A stretch of 32,395 nucleotides of DNA, from the NCBI GenBank assembly GCA_001642005.1, contig LWCA01000322.1, positions 1 to 32,395 on the forward strand, in the 5' to 3' direction. A model generated the notes under the pieces. It saw only the letters and a program-made list of their open reading frames with translations, searched no databases and was not told the origin of the DNA. Positions 1 to 12,397 of the stretch are shown piece by piece. Position numbers and translations under genes: made by a program. Source of the stretch: Intoshia linei (Eukaryota; Orthonectida; Rhopaluridae). Position 1 is the stretch's first letter, and every line of letters starts with the position of its first letter.

Positions 1-790
1 TAAAAAATTCTTTTGTTTTGTGAGTAATGTCTTCAGCATGCTAAAACTTCTTTCGACACCGTTAGAAGTTGAAGGGCTATTTCTCAATTGGCTGTACAAT
101 AAAGGAGGTTTGAACTGATCCATAGCTAACATAATTTTTTCGATATCATTCTTTTTTCTATATATAGTTGTATTTCACATGGATCAGAAATAAATTGTAT
201 TTTTTTGTATCATATGCTTAATTAATAGTAAACGACTATTTTTCCATGTCAATAACACCTAATATAGATGTATACCAGTTTAATTTTAATTCGATTAATT
301 AATTATATAATTTAATCATAGATACAATTTGACCATTCATGTTTGTATTAATCATTTTACAGTCAAACAGCAGTAAATTTTGGGGGTTTTTCAAAGTACC
401 TACAATTATATTTATATATTTAACATCGTTTAAATCGGTTTCATCCAACATCATAAATATTAATTCATCTTTACTACACGATTTTATCCTTTCAATTTCC
501 TTCAAATATACCTGGTCGATTTGCCCATGTTGGTAAAAAATTGCTTTAACTTGTATAAGATGTCTACCAAAGCAAAAAGTTCTATGTCAATGGCAAAATC
601 ACTTTTTAATTTGAAACATTTACGGATTGGAGTAGTATCATTCAAAGTTAATGATTTGTGTTTAACAGACGACCTATGACTGCACATAATATCATTTTTC
701 AAATAAGACATCACAATTGCATTTGATACAAATTAAACTGCCGGCCTTCATTTTAAATTCATTTGGAAATATTCTTAAAATATTATTAAT
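1..790 (-). pseudogene. hAT-family transposase remnant, internally deleted, cut by window edge
   Basis: On the minus strand three blocks follow in N-to-C order. Near 760-640 is a zinc-finger-like block (CIKC, then SHRSSVKHK), broken by a one-base frame change near 709. At 505-299 is an RNase-H-like block with MMLDETDL, the position of the LMxDExTD motif of ZBED/DUF4371-type hAT transposases. At 174-1 is the hAT C-terminal dimerisation signature (NGVERSFSMLKTLLTKQ). Between the second and third blocks only about 300 bp remain where the family has around 1 kb, so most of the catalytic domain is gone. Stops separate the blocks, and the copy continues past base 1. It is certainly non-functional as a transposase. 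The family call rests on motif recognition. Confidence 0.7.
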
Positions 791-1177
791 TTTTTCTTAT
801 TTTGACTTTGGAAATTTACGCATTAACTGATTATTAGATTAAAATTTGATTAAGATTCAGATTTGTAAAATTTAAAAACAATGCACATGTAAATAATTGA
901 ATATTTCAAAATCTAACTTTATTAACTTTTAAAAAAATTTTAACTTTTCTAACCGTATTAACTTTATAAAATTTTAATTATCCAATTAATATTGACGATA
1001 TATGTGCCAACATGCTGGAAATTTTAAACTACTTAACATATCAAATTTTAACTTTTCTGACTTTTGCTTGCCCTAATTATAATATACAATAATATAATTT
1101 AATAATATCCTTTACTTCTATAATTATAGAATTAAAGGATTTATAATTTGTGCAATGTCATTATGACACAATGTTAC

Positions 1178-1265
1178 CTGATTTTTTTAATATATATGCC
1201 GATATTGCACTATCTACTCCTCCTGATATAGCACATGCAACAGTTTTCCCCACTCCAATACTCAT
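1178..1265 (-). CDS. Lone first exon of a PP-loop ATPase, TRMU/MnmA-like tRNA 2-thiouridylase
   Basis: The exon starts with ATG at 1265-1263, runs 29 codons plus one base, and ends at a GT donor (GTAACA) at 1177. It encodes the PP-loop ATP-pyrophosphatase motif SGGVDSA followed by ISAYILKKSG, as at the start of MnmA/TRMU, which thiolates the wobble uridine of mitochondrial tRNAs. Upstream residues (GVGKTVACAI) fit the beta strand before the loop. I could not find the expected next exon downstream on the minus strand, where AT-rich sequence, a 34-nt palindrome near 1107-1140 and the hAT remnant follow. It may be a gene with a long first intron leaving the window or an orphan fragment. Other PP-loop enzymes (GMP synthetase, asparagine synthetase) share the motif. 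Confidence 0.45.
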
Positions 1266-1734
1266 TGACTCAGAAATATGAATTCTAAAACCATATATCT
1301 CAAGTTAGGAAATACTTACATACCAATAATTATGCTAAAATAATGAGCGATAATACAATGTAATTAATCTCTAATATTTTATTTAATCTTTAAATGGGTC
1401 GGTAACAGGCAATAAACAAAATCTTTCAAGAAAAAAAATTTTCAGATACTAAAATTACAAACGTTTAATAATGGAGTTGAAATTATTAATTGAATTACAG
1501 TCAAATCTGAGTTTTATAAACATGCCATAATTTGAACATTGACTGTCTGAACACATTTCGAATAATTTCCATAATTATGGAAATGTTTCTGAAATAAAAT
1601 ATTATAGTACTGTAAGTTTATTGTAATAAGCACTAGAAATTTCCTATTTTAATTTGAATATTGAACAGAAAATATTTTAGATGCCAAGACAATTCAACTA
1701 TATTATCATTTTATTATAAAATGATAAAATTTAT

Positions 1735-1770
1735 ATAAAGAGGTCAGAAAAATACGTACTATCACTTTTA
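1735..1770. repeat. Solo arm of the MITE found in MFS gene 1 intron 3
   Basis: The bases from TAAAGAGGTCAG through ATACGTACTATCA match the reverse complement of the right arm of the 4056-4169 MITE almost base for base. No second arm lies nearby, so this is a truncated copy. It sits about 20 bp left of another inverted-repeat element. Confidence 0.6.
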
Positions 1771-1789
1771 GTAAGTACAATATATTGTA

Positions 1790-2304
1790 TACAGTATTGG
1801 GTTCTTATGTACTTTAGGACCAATAGTTTGAACTTTTTCATTTGTTTTGTTGTTAAAGATATTTATAGATACAAATTTATTTATACAATGAACCAATTAT
1901 TGACTGTAAAATTGATGTTTTATGATATTTTAAAAATTAATTAATTATAATTAAAAATAAATAATGAATGTTTAATTGTTTCAAAACATGATTAACATTT
2001 TGTTGAGGGTATAATAATGCAATATTAAGTATCACAAATATAAATCAATTATTTTAAACTGTAAGCATTAAATAACATCAATTTGCTCTAATTAACCTAA
2101 TATTAATTAGTTTGTATTTTACAACCTTAAATTAATTAATTTATTAATTAGATTCATTTATCTAATTTAAACGTAATTGCATGCATTAGTAACATATCAG
2201 TACTACCGCTCTGATAATGGAAAAAGTTCATTTTATTTATAACAAAGTTCAAATATAAAAGTTCAAACTATTGGTTCTAAAGTACATAAGAACCCAGTAT
2301 TGTA
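1790..2304. mobile_element. Non-autonomous inverted-repeat element, Tc1/mariner-like, 511 bp
   Basis: The left arm 1792-1833 starts CAGTATTGGGTTCTTATGTA. Its inverted partner at 2261-2302 matches over about 42 bp with only three differences. TA dinucleotides flank both ends (1790-1791 and 2303-2304), as expected for a TA target duplication. The roughly 430 bp between the arms is AT-rich with no coding potential. The transposon superfamily is inferred from TA flanks only. Confidence 0.7.
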
Positions 2305-3157
2305 AGTATATTGTATGAACAATAATCTATTACGTGTAGACTTAAATATAAAAATTTAAAGGAAAAAAGAGATCATTTGTTACTTCGATCAGAATCCACA
2401 TTATTCAAAACGGGAACTGGCAATTAAATTTCCAAATGGAAATGGATCCCAAGTGGATATGGAAATAAATATTTAAATTTCTATTAAAACCACTAAAATT
2501 CACACCCCTAATGTGTTAAATAAATATTTACAAGCATATATATTAACATTAATAATATGTAATATGCATGTAAATTAAAATTATATTATACATATCTTTA
2601 TATCATCAGACACACGACAAAAAGTTATCCATTTTTTTATTTAAGATTTATTGATGATTTATCTGAATTTTTTCAAAATTGCAAACTATGAACTTTTTTA
2701 AAATCTATCCCGACTGTTCATATTATGCATATTTCTATATTGAAATACAGAAATGTACTGTAATCGTAAATGTTAATAAATTAACTATTATAAAATCGTT
2801 ATGATTTACACAAATATTTCGCGAACTGAAAAATTATATGTACCCAAGGTCCGTGAACCCAACTTAAGAAACACTATTCTAGTTGATGAATGTCAACAAA
2901 TAGTTAACTCTGCACCGGTATCAATACTTAGTTATTTTTGAATTGTTTCAAGTTCGTCAAAAATATAAAAAACATATTTGCTTGTTATTTAAGACAATTT
3001 GAATGCATTTATTCAAACACGGCCTCGTGTAATTTAAACTTACATTAAAATTTAAATAAATAATATCCAAGTCTTATTTGTATTAATCATTTAAGGTCAT
3101 TTATATTTTCACGATAATTATTTATACATGTTAAAATAAGTAACTAAAAATATTATT
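2305..3157. other. Non-coding stretch with one hAT-like terminus
   Basis: No coding exon was recognised. The only structured item is 2841-2876, whose minus strand reads TAGTGTTTCTTAAGTTGGGT, like the terminus of a hAT element. No partner end was found. Confidence 0.4.
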
Positions 3158-5338
3158 ATGGCCAAGTAAGAATTGATATTATTTTAATAATTTTAGGACC
3201 ATCAAACGTTTGCATCAAATTGTAATTTGTTTTGCATGTTTTTTAGCAAATGGTATAATATTTGGTTTCTTAAACTCTTACGGATTTGTATACCAATATA
3301 TAATCGATTCGAATGAATATGGATTTGAAAATATAGCCACAATCGCATGTAAGATGAATTAAATGTATACAAATATTTTTAGCTCTACTTGGTTCGTTAA
3401 AATTATGTGTACTGTTTGTTTTTGGAATTTTTTCCAATATTATAATTCGGAAACTTGGATATCAAAAAGCTACATTAATGGGAGCATCAATATCTTTAGC
3501 GAGTTTACTCGTTTGCAGTTATTCCCCCAATGTCAAAATGTTATTTTTAACGTATGGCGTACTCCATTCCATTGGAAGTTCTTTATTATTTATTTCGTCA
3601 CTGTCCATAATTTTTTATCATTTTAAAAAACGGGTGGGATTAGCAACTGGTATTTCAACATTAGGATCACCAACGTTTACTATGATTTTTCCATTTTTCC
3701 TACGCAATTATATTGAAAATTATGGAATACATTCGTATTTTGCTTTAGAAGGCATCATATATAGTTCCTTGTTATTTTGTGCAGTAATATGGACTGTAAA
3801 GTCAGAATCAAACATACATTTAAATGCCAATGGTGAAGAAAAAGTAATATTTCATCCGACTTCATCTCTTGATCAAAAAATTGAAATTTCTAAACCGTCG
3901 CGTTGGAATATATTCAAATCATCTTATCTCAAAATTCTTCAGAATCGAAAATATGTCATTTGGCTTTTCGCTATGAAACTTGTATTCTTTTCGTGTCCTA
4001 TTCCATTCATTTTCACCGTAAGCAATATAGTATAAATTATAATAATCTTTAGTTAAAGTGACCAGAAAAATACGAATAAATTTTAAGCCGAAAATTTTGA
4101 TTCGTCATCATATATAAGTAGTTTTGGCTTTACATTTAATTTGATAGTACGTATTTTTTCTGGCCACTTTACTTTAGTGCTCGTTGCTATAGTAGCAATA
4201 CAAATTTTCAATCATTTAACCATATTTTTTAATACAAAAAGTACATTTTTAGATAAAATATGCCAAATTAGTTACCGTTAAGGTAAAACCAGAACTATTA
4301 TTGAGTACAATTGGATGCGGTTCAATAATTGGAAGAGCCGTTTTAGGATTTATTTCAGATTATAAACATTTTAATAGATTAATTATGCAACAGATTGCTA
4401 TATTTTCATATAGTTGGTGTTTAATACTTTTTCCCATTTTGATAGAAACATATTTTGTTTTAATAATTTGTATTATCATTGGATTGTGTGATGGGTGCAT
4501 TATGTGCCTTTTATCTCCGATATGCCAGGATATTGTGGGTATATTAAATACATTTTTATAATTAATTATCAACACGGGTGACTTCACTTTTATAAGAATC
4601 ATCACTATTGATATAACCCACCGCGTAAACGTAATTTCAACTGGTTTATCCAGTAAATTTTATGTGAACTCAACGAACAAATAAAAAGGAACGATTTCAG
4701 AGAAGGTAAGCTACATCAGATTCTTTTTATACTGAATAAACTTTTTTCTTAAATTTGCAGCTTTTCCTTGAATAATATTAATAATCATCCAACAAATACA
4801 CTTTTTTATTTTTTTGGTATTTTCTTGTAAAATTTTTTAAATGCTTTCAAGTACCAATGGAAAAAAGTTGAGAAACTGAATAAGTCAAATAAATTCAATT
4901 TAAAATGAACATTAAATTGGAATAAAAAAATTTTTTCTTCCCGTCAGTGAAACTTTCACATTTTTACTGATACGTTGACAGCTCTACTACTATGCACTGT
5001 TGATTGTTGAGAAAAAGATAACACATACATAAAAAGTAACATGTTTCTTGTATAGTAATATTTTGGCTTATTATTTTGAAGTTTTTAATGTTAGGATATA
5101 TTTTTTCATAATTAATAGTCTAAATGTAGGTACATTGCATGCTGAACAAGCAGTTAGTTTTTGTATATCTTCCATTTCCATTCCACTGTTCATCGGACCC
5201 ATAATTGCGGGAGTAATTATTGATAACACCGACAATTACGGAATGGTATATTATGTATCATCGATATATCCATTTTTGGCAACAGGAGTATTAATGTTAA
5301 TTTATACTACTTTTCAAAACAAAGGTATGACATTTTAA
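3158..5338 (+). CDS. Monocarboxylate-transporter-like MFS protein, copy 1
   Basis: Spliced model: 3158-3165, 3197-3348, 3383-4017, 4253-4538 and 5130-5338, giving 429 aa; all joins keep frame and use GT-AG. The tiny first exon (ATG GCC AA) joins to give MAKTIKRLHQ. The product is a 12-helix major-facilitator protein of the SLC16-like type: an N-terminal half with TYGVLHSIGSSLL in helix 4, a charged central loop, then a second half with GCGSIIGRAVLGFISD, the usual post-helix-8 motif, and a last pair with PLFIGPIIAGVI. It would carry small organic acids across a membrane; the substrate cannot be read from sequence. Introns are 31, 34, 235 and 591 bp, and the two long ones have probably taken insertions (a MITE is visible in the third). 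An alternative 3' end uses a donor at 5325 (29-bp intron) and an exon 5354-5415, replacing the last residues by a short tail (445 aa). Copy 2 at 27907 is the closest relative here. Confidence 0.82.
4054..4171. mobile_element. 114-bp MITE with TA flanks inside intron 3 of MFS copy 1
   Basis: The arms AAGTGACCAGAAAAATACG (from 4056) and CGTATTTTTTCTGGCCACTT (to 4169) are near-perfect inverted repeats, bounded on each side by TA. The element lies in an intron that is 235 bp long when neighbouring introns are about 35 bp. It encodes nothing. Confidence 0.75.
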
Positions 5339-5516
5339 ATTAAAAAAATATAGAAGTACACGAAATATCAGGCAAAACAATACTACAAAATAAAAAAATA
5401 ATTGTATTTAAATAAATATATAACAGATTTTATATAATTAAATGATTACATCTCAACTTTGATTAAGAAAATGAACGGGTTTCAAAACTATCATACTGCA
5501 AAGCTGATTAGGTATA

Positions 5517-6857
5517 TTAAAATTTATCAGTTTTCATATTCATTTTAACAAGAGAAAGTACATCAAATTTGCTATTTGAATTGAGCCATTCCACATGAAA
5601 TAAGACGCTTTTTTGTAAGATTCCAGAAAACATCCCTCTCGACCTAGTAAGATAGTAATTCAATTGTTTGGGAAAAATATTGCGACACAGTTGATAAGGT
5701 GTGCCAATAAATTGAAATTGAGTATAATCATTATTTTCCACTTCACTACCATCAAATATTGTATTAATCTGTGATTCAAAATGATGATTACCCGTTAAAA
5801 CATGATACTCCATCATATTCATGTATTTATCAGAAAATACTATTAAATTATCATCAGAACGAGGAATAAAATTACAATAATCTAAATACTGCTCATCCCT
5901 AATATTTATTGTCTCCAAAAAATTATTAGGCCAACGAGTGTCTAATATAACCGTTGATAGATTTGATTGAATCAGATGGAGAAAAGGTGATACATCTGAC
6001 AGAGGGAGGGTAGACAAAATGATTTCATTCAACACATTCTTAGTAACATCTGCTCTGTCAGTACAACGATACAGTCTGTTAGAAATGCCATCTCTGAGAT
6101 CCACAGAAATGTAAGTGGTATCCCCATTTAAAAACACAATAAGCGGGTGTGCGCCACAATGAATGTTTTTCCAAAAGTCATTTTTGTCTAAAGAATAATT
6201 GTACCATTTAACTTGTTCATTCAAAGGAATCGAATAAAAAATGTCGTTTGAGATTACATAGCATATAGGATTTACACCAACACTATTGACGCAAAACCCG
6301 GATATCGGATTTTCAAAATTTTTATTGGTACAATTGATTTGTGAAAGGTTTACATCAAAATAATATTGTTTCAACGTGGTGGTATCACAACAAGATATCA
6401 AGTATTTACCGTTGTAATGTTTAATGTTTCCTTCAATTAAATTTAGTTCCGTATCAATGTGTGATATCCTTTTACATGTCGGGTCAATTTGATTGTTGGA
6501 TAAATCCAAATCATAAATGCTTATTTTAGTGTTATTAGGCCCACCACCACAAGCCATAATGTAAAATCGATCTTGGGAATAATTTTTATCTAATTTACTC
6601 ATTTCTACGCCTGACAATTCATTTTTTTGTATATCTTTATTTCCATTACAAGATCGGCGAGAATTTCTCACTTGGTTTTCAAAGTCAAAGGTAAGTTGAG
6701 AATAAAATTCATATTTGTATTTACTCAATGGGTATCTTGTAGATGTCCTTTCCAATATATACGGTTCTTTGTTTGGTATTTTACATTTTTTCGCATATAA
6801 ATCAACATCTCCAAAATCACCAAAATCGTTGTAATGCGTTCGATTATTAATTGACAT
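5517..6857 (-). CDS. Uncharacterised protein, possibly beta-propeller-like, about 446 aa
   Basis: A single open exon runs from ATG at 6857 (the frame extends four codons upstream without a Met) to a stop at 5517. I do not recognise the family with confidence. The sequence has no signal peptide or membrane helix and alternates short hydrophobic strands with turns, for example RFYIMACGGG then ISIYDLDLS, YLISCC then YYFDV, and NLIVFSDKYMNMMEYHVL, which resembles degenerate WD40 blades. Weak resemblances considered were ERCC8/CSA-type WD40 proteins and the TAF1C propeller (STVILDTRWP); neither is established. The long ORF in a genome this AT-rich argues for a real gene. It is convergent with MFS copy 1, about 100-180 bp away. 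An upstream exon cannot be excluded. Confidence 0.6.
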   Translation of the reverse strand: MSINNRTHYNDFGDFGDVDLYAKKCKIPNKEPYILERTSTRYPLSKYKYEFYSQLTFDFENQVRNSRRSCNGNKDIQKNELSGVEMSKLDKNYSQDRFYIMACGGGPNNTKISIYDLDLSNNQIDPTCKRISHIDTELNLIEGNIKHYNGKYLISCCDTTTLKQYYFDVNLSQINCTNKNFENPISGFCVNSVGVNPICYVISNDIFYSIPLNEQVKWYNYSLDKNDFWKNIHCGAHPLIVFLNGDTTYISVDLRDGISNRLYRCTDRADVTKNVLNEIILSTLPLSDVSPFLHLIQSNLSTVILDTRWPNNFLETINIRDEQYLDYCNFIPRSDDNLIVFSDKYMNMMEYHVLTGNHHFESQINTIFDGSEVENNDYTQFQFIGTPYQLCRNIFPKQLNYYLTRSRGMFSGILQKSVLFHVEWLNSNSKFDVLSLVKMNMKTDKF

Positions 6858-6869
6858 AATCGTATTCAA

Positions 6870-8840
6870 TATATTATCGCTCCATTAAAATTACTATACT
6901 TACTTTTTAAACTCTTAGCCTTTCATACTCTTATTCACAGCTTCATATTCTATATTTGGCTGTATTATCAGGATTCATGGCATCAATGAATCTTTCTGAT
7001 ATACAGTATTAATATTACAAAAATTTATAATAAATTTTAATCAGAAATCTTTCACAAAATGTCCAAAAAAAAGTATAACAGCAAGTATTTTAAAATTAAA
7101 TTAATTAATTATAATTTAGTATCTGTAATGGTATATAACCTATACTGTAGCTTACCTGTATATCCTACAGGTATCACCAGTTAACAATATTTTAAAGTAA
7201 AGTTTAGCATTGATTCTAAATCAACATAATTGAACAACCCGATCTGGGTTAGTATTTGTCATAGTAATATTTATCAAATAAAGCCGATTATAAGGAATTC
7301 AATATACTGCAGGCATAGATTTAACTTTTTAAAAGAAATTACAGCATCTATCTAATTTTTGAAATTATAAAATTCACACGGTAAAAATTGCAGGTGGTGT
7401 TGTAAGGCACAAATGTGTAGAAAATTTTTACCACTATATATAATCAGCAATGATAAATAGTATGTAATTAAAATTTATTTCGAAATTTTTGATCAATATG
7501 ACGACAAATAAAATGTTGCTCCATCGCTACCCAAATAAACTATAATTGTAGCTGATTGTTAAAGTTTATTGAATATATTCCGAAAAATAGAATAAAATGA
7601 GTTACAACCAGACAAAAAAAGGAGTCAAATTGTATGTTCAGCCAATTGTAATTTATAATTGAACACTATAATATAATATTTAGGGATTGGTTTTCCGATA
7701 TCTGCAAAGTGTATGATGTATTTTTAATATACTTTTATATTTTAAATGTAGAAGAAAAAAGTAGAAATCTTACTAGTCCACCAACCGAAAATACGAATTC
7801 AAGGATATATTATCGTAATAATACTATTTAAGTATATAAATCATGAGTGACCATCACGTAGACTCGAGATCCATCTAAATTTTATATATGATTTTTTTGA
7901 TTTTATTTTGGTAAAAAAATTTTCAATTGATCTATTATTTGGGATCTTTTTTTGCCCAACAGCCAAAACAATTCATTTGGATATTCAGTGATGCTATATT
8001 AAAATTTTCTATTGTATAGTATATATATCCTAAATAGGCCATGTTGTCCCAAGGGGCTATTACTGCTTATAGGAAATATTTTATTTTTTGTTTCATCCGT
8101 ACTAACTAATTATACATCATTGGCGTGTGACAGAAAGGAATTAGATGATTTTTATGTCTGAACGTGAGGAATGTTTTATTATTTGAATTAAGAAACATGT
8201 CAGACTGAAGGGTGATGGCTTTGAAAATTAAATGGTACATTTTTTTGATTATAATGCACTTTCTCTTGGCAATTCAAAAAACAGTTTTAGATATTTTTTA
8301 AAAAATTGAGGGGAAACATTAGTCCTCAATTCTCGATAATTGGTTTAGAAATAATGGTATTGTAATTCTTTGCATTTTTTCTAAATTATGATAATATTTT
8401 TAATTGAAAAAATTAACTTGACTTCTTTATACCAGGATTTTCAACATTTTTTGAACACCCTAAATGAATTTTTTCATTTTTGCAGGATTATCGCTCTTTC
8501 CAAAAACATTTACCATGGACTCTTTAATAATTAAAAACAAGCAAAAATTTTTATGACTATAATACAACTTGTAGTTTTATAAGTTTAAAGCAGGGATTGT
8601 TAACCTTTTTTGAACTATCTAACGCCTTTTTCAAAAAAATTTATCATGGGTTCCTTAATTAAAAACTAGCAAAAATGTTTAAACTAATACTTTTAATTTA
8701 TGATATAGTATATTTAACCTAATTTTTAAAATTGAAGTTTTAACAAATTGCTTGTTTGTTAATTAACAAGTTTACTTACTTTTTTTCTTAATATCAGTAA
8801 TATGTGACTTCGCAGAAATGAAATAGAAACGAATCAAAAA
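6870..8840. other. AT-rich intergenic region without a recognised gene
   Basis: No convincing exon was found on either strand. The region contains the repeat pair at 8434-8690 described separately and otherwise shows only simple AT-rich sequence. Short conserved exons could still be missed. Confidence 0.4.
8434..8690. repeat. Two tandem degenerate copies of a hAT-terminus-like repeat
   Basis: Copy A (8434-8560) and copy B (8591-8690) share in order GGATT, AAC, TTTTTTGAAC, CAAAAA, CATGG, TTAAT, AATTAAAAAC and AGCAAAAAT. Copy A carries about 26 extra bases. The B start CAGGGATTGTTAACC recalls hAT termini of the CAGGGGTTCTCAACC type. Confidence 0.5.
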
Positions 8841-9173
8841 TTATGTCTAAAATATCAGAAGAAATACAATGTAATATAAATAACGATATAAAAATATAGA
8901 TTACCTTTAATTTTAAGGTTTTATCTGCTGTTATTATAGTTTTAAATTCAATATCTCGCCAACTTTTTCTAAATCTTAAGAATGACGAGTTAGAGAGAGA
9001 TTACTGTACGTTTATTCTGAAATAAATCGCCCTCCAGTATTAAAAATCACCCCAAAAGGGCGATATCCCGCTTTATACAATTGGGTTATTTTTATTGATT
9101 TTCAATTGCGCAATACTTATATAGTGATTACATTGTAATACAATGTTGATTATTGAATTTATCTATTTCATAG

Positions 9174-9344
9174 GGATTCGACGAGTACTTAAATTTGGTA
9201 ATTGATCAAGGAGAAGAACACAATGTAAAGTCCGAAAAAACAAAGAAAATTGGTATTCTTATATATGCCTTTATTTAACGATTTATTGTAGGGTTACATT
9301 TATTGAAAGGAGAAAACATATTGTTTATTAGAGAATGTGTGTAA
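9174..9344 (+). CDS. SNRPE: Spliceosomal Sm protein E, C-terminal exons
   Basis: Exons 9174-9252 and 9292-9344 are separated by a 39-bp GT-AG intron. The first encodes GFDEYLNLVIDQGEE, matching the end of the Sm1 motif of SmE (GFDEYMNLVLDDAEE in human). The second encodes LHLLKGENILFIRECV, the Sm2 motif with the conserved K/R-G dipeptide. SmE is one of seven proteins of the Sm ring around U1, U2, U4 and U5 snRNAs. The N-terminal half, with the usual QVWLYE strand, was not recognised upstream. Possible short exons with typical intron sizes exist (for example ending at 9084 and 9134), but their translation does not match SmE well. It is therefore partial: either divergent at the 5' end or a truncated copy. 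Its poly(A) signal AATAAA at 9359-9364 lies just before the stop of the convergent V-ATPase gene. Confidence 0.7.
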
Positions 9345-9367
9345 ATTAAACTATGTAAAATAAATTT

Positions 9368-10328
9368 TTATACAACGTTTGTACTAAACAGATTTTGCTT
9401 TAATGATGGCATTATCTAAAATGGTATACATAAAATCATAGAATCTATAATTACAGCCTGAAAAGTCTGATTTAATTTTTTTTCAAGAGTATTGTCCACA
9501 GATATCAACCCATTATTCGATGTCATAATTAAACCTCCTATACTACACACGTTAGCAATTTCTAAAGTTCAATTACCAGTCTTCCGAGAGAAACGTATCT
9601 ACAAATTGAATTTGAACGTTGAATAGAGACATTTCATGGAATTGTTGTATTATATGTTCAACTTTACTCTGAAAAAATTTTAAACGATGAATTTTAAATT
9701 AAAAGATTACCTTCAAAACATTTAAATCTCGTTCCATGCATTTAATTTTAACATCTTTTTCGATTAGCGTACATAAGCACTAATTTAAATAGCAATTTTA
9801 AATTGAAAAAACCACCTGTAAAGTTAAACTGACTAAAATATTGTCATATTTATCTTTGTCTTGCTTAATAATTTGTCTCAACTTTTCTCTAGCTTCTTGG
9901 AGGCATTTCTATTACAATTATATTTTGAATACATAATTACAACTTCCAAAACGCTTTGTTTAGTTTCCAGTATGGTTAAACGAGATTCATTGACCAAGTT
10001 TGACTCCATACTAATTTTAATGAATTTAATAAAATTGCAATTACATTTTCTTTTTGAGCATGTATTGTCGTTCTTTTTTATCATACAGTTCAATCAATTT
10101 GATACGTTGATCGTGGATTAATTTACCTTTTTCAATGTTAAATTCTTCTTCCGTCTAATTGTAAAATTATACGAATACATATGATATTAACTTTTGTTTC
10201 AATTTCTTCCACCTTTTCTTTTGCTTCTTGGTCGATAAATGCAATCATGTGCTGAATCTACAACTTTTCTAAGTATCTAATTTCACCAGTAAAACCTGTG
10301 CTTCAACCCCACTGTCGCTTAAAGCCAT
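9368..10328 (-). CDS. ATP6V1E: V-type proton ATPase subunit E, complete, nine exons
   Basis: Minus-strand exons: 10328-10296, 10257-10192, 10154-10045, 10010-9944, 9908-9816, 9779-9711, 9668-9577, 9542-9455 and 9415-9368; introns are 38, 37, 34, 35, 36, 42, 34 and 39 bp, all GT-AG and frame-consistent. The product has 221 residues beside about 226 in animals. It starts MALSDSGVEAQIQHMIAFID and carries the diagnostic AFIDQEAKEKVEEIE and EEEFNIEKGKL blocks of the N-terminal helix, then the globular C-terminal domain ending GGLIMTSNNGLISVDNTLEK and IMPSLKQNLF. Subunit E pairs with G to form the peripheral stalks of the proton pump on endomembranes. The gene is divergent from MetAP2 (256 bp between start codons) and convergent with SmE (23 bp). 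A minus-strand AATAAA at 9329-9324 falls inside the last SmE exon. Confidence 0.93.
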
Positions 10329-10584
10329 ATTTAAGAATATAAATTATTCTTGAAAATAAACTCACAAAATCAATATGAAATTTACCATAGTTTATTCCCA
10401 ATATATTTTAGTGCTGTTTAAAATTGGCATATTCAATTTTCATTATATTGATTGCCATTTAAAAATCAGGTTAAAGGGTTTAATAATCGTTTCACCTACC
10501 AGAGCTGGTTTAGATTCTATAGTAATTATACGAAACTTTGTTTCGCGCTATTATCAAATTTATTATCAACCATTTCAATTTAAA
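10329..10584. promoter_or_regulatory. Shared divergent upstream region of ATP6V1E and METAP2
   Basis: Only 256 bp separate the two start codons, so both 5' UTRs and promoters must lie here unless upstream exons exist. No specific element could be assigned. One open frame (10375-10713, +) passes through it but is not conserved protein before the MetAP2 Met. Confidence 0.5.
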
Positions 10585-12335
<1,751 letters not shown>

Positions 12336-12397
12336 ACTCCTCCATTTTATTTAATTTATAATAAAATTTATGGTATTTAAAAATAAAATACAAATAT

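Noticed and set aside
3363-3626. Plus ORF overlapping MFS copy 1
   Set aside because: Out-of-frame shadow of exon 3 of the transporter.
9861-10121. Plus-strand ORF of 86 codons, and the minus ORF 9878-10093
   Set aside because: Both arise by reading through the short exons and introns of the V-ATPase E gene in wrong or unspliced frames.
10375-10584. Upstream extension of the MetAP2 frame
   Set aside because: The hydrophobic sequence has no MetAP2 resemblance; the conserved lysine-rich N-terminus begins at the Met at 10585.
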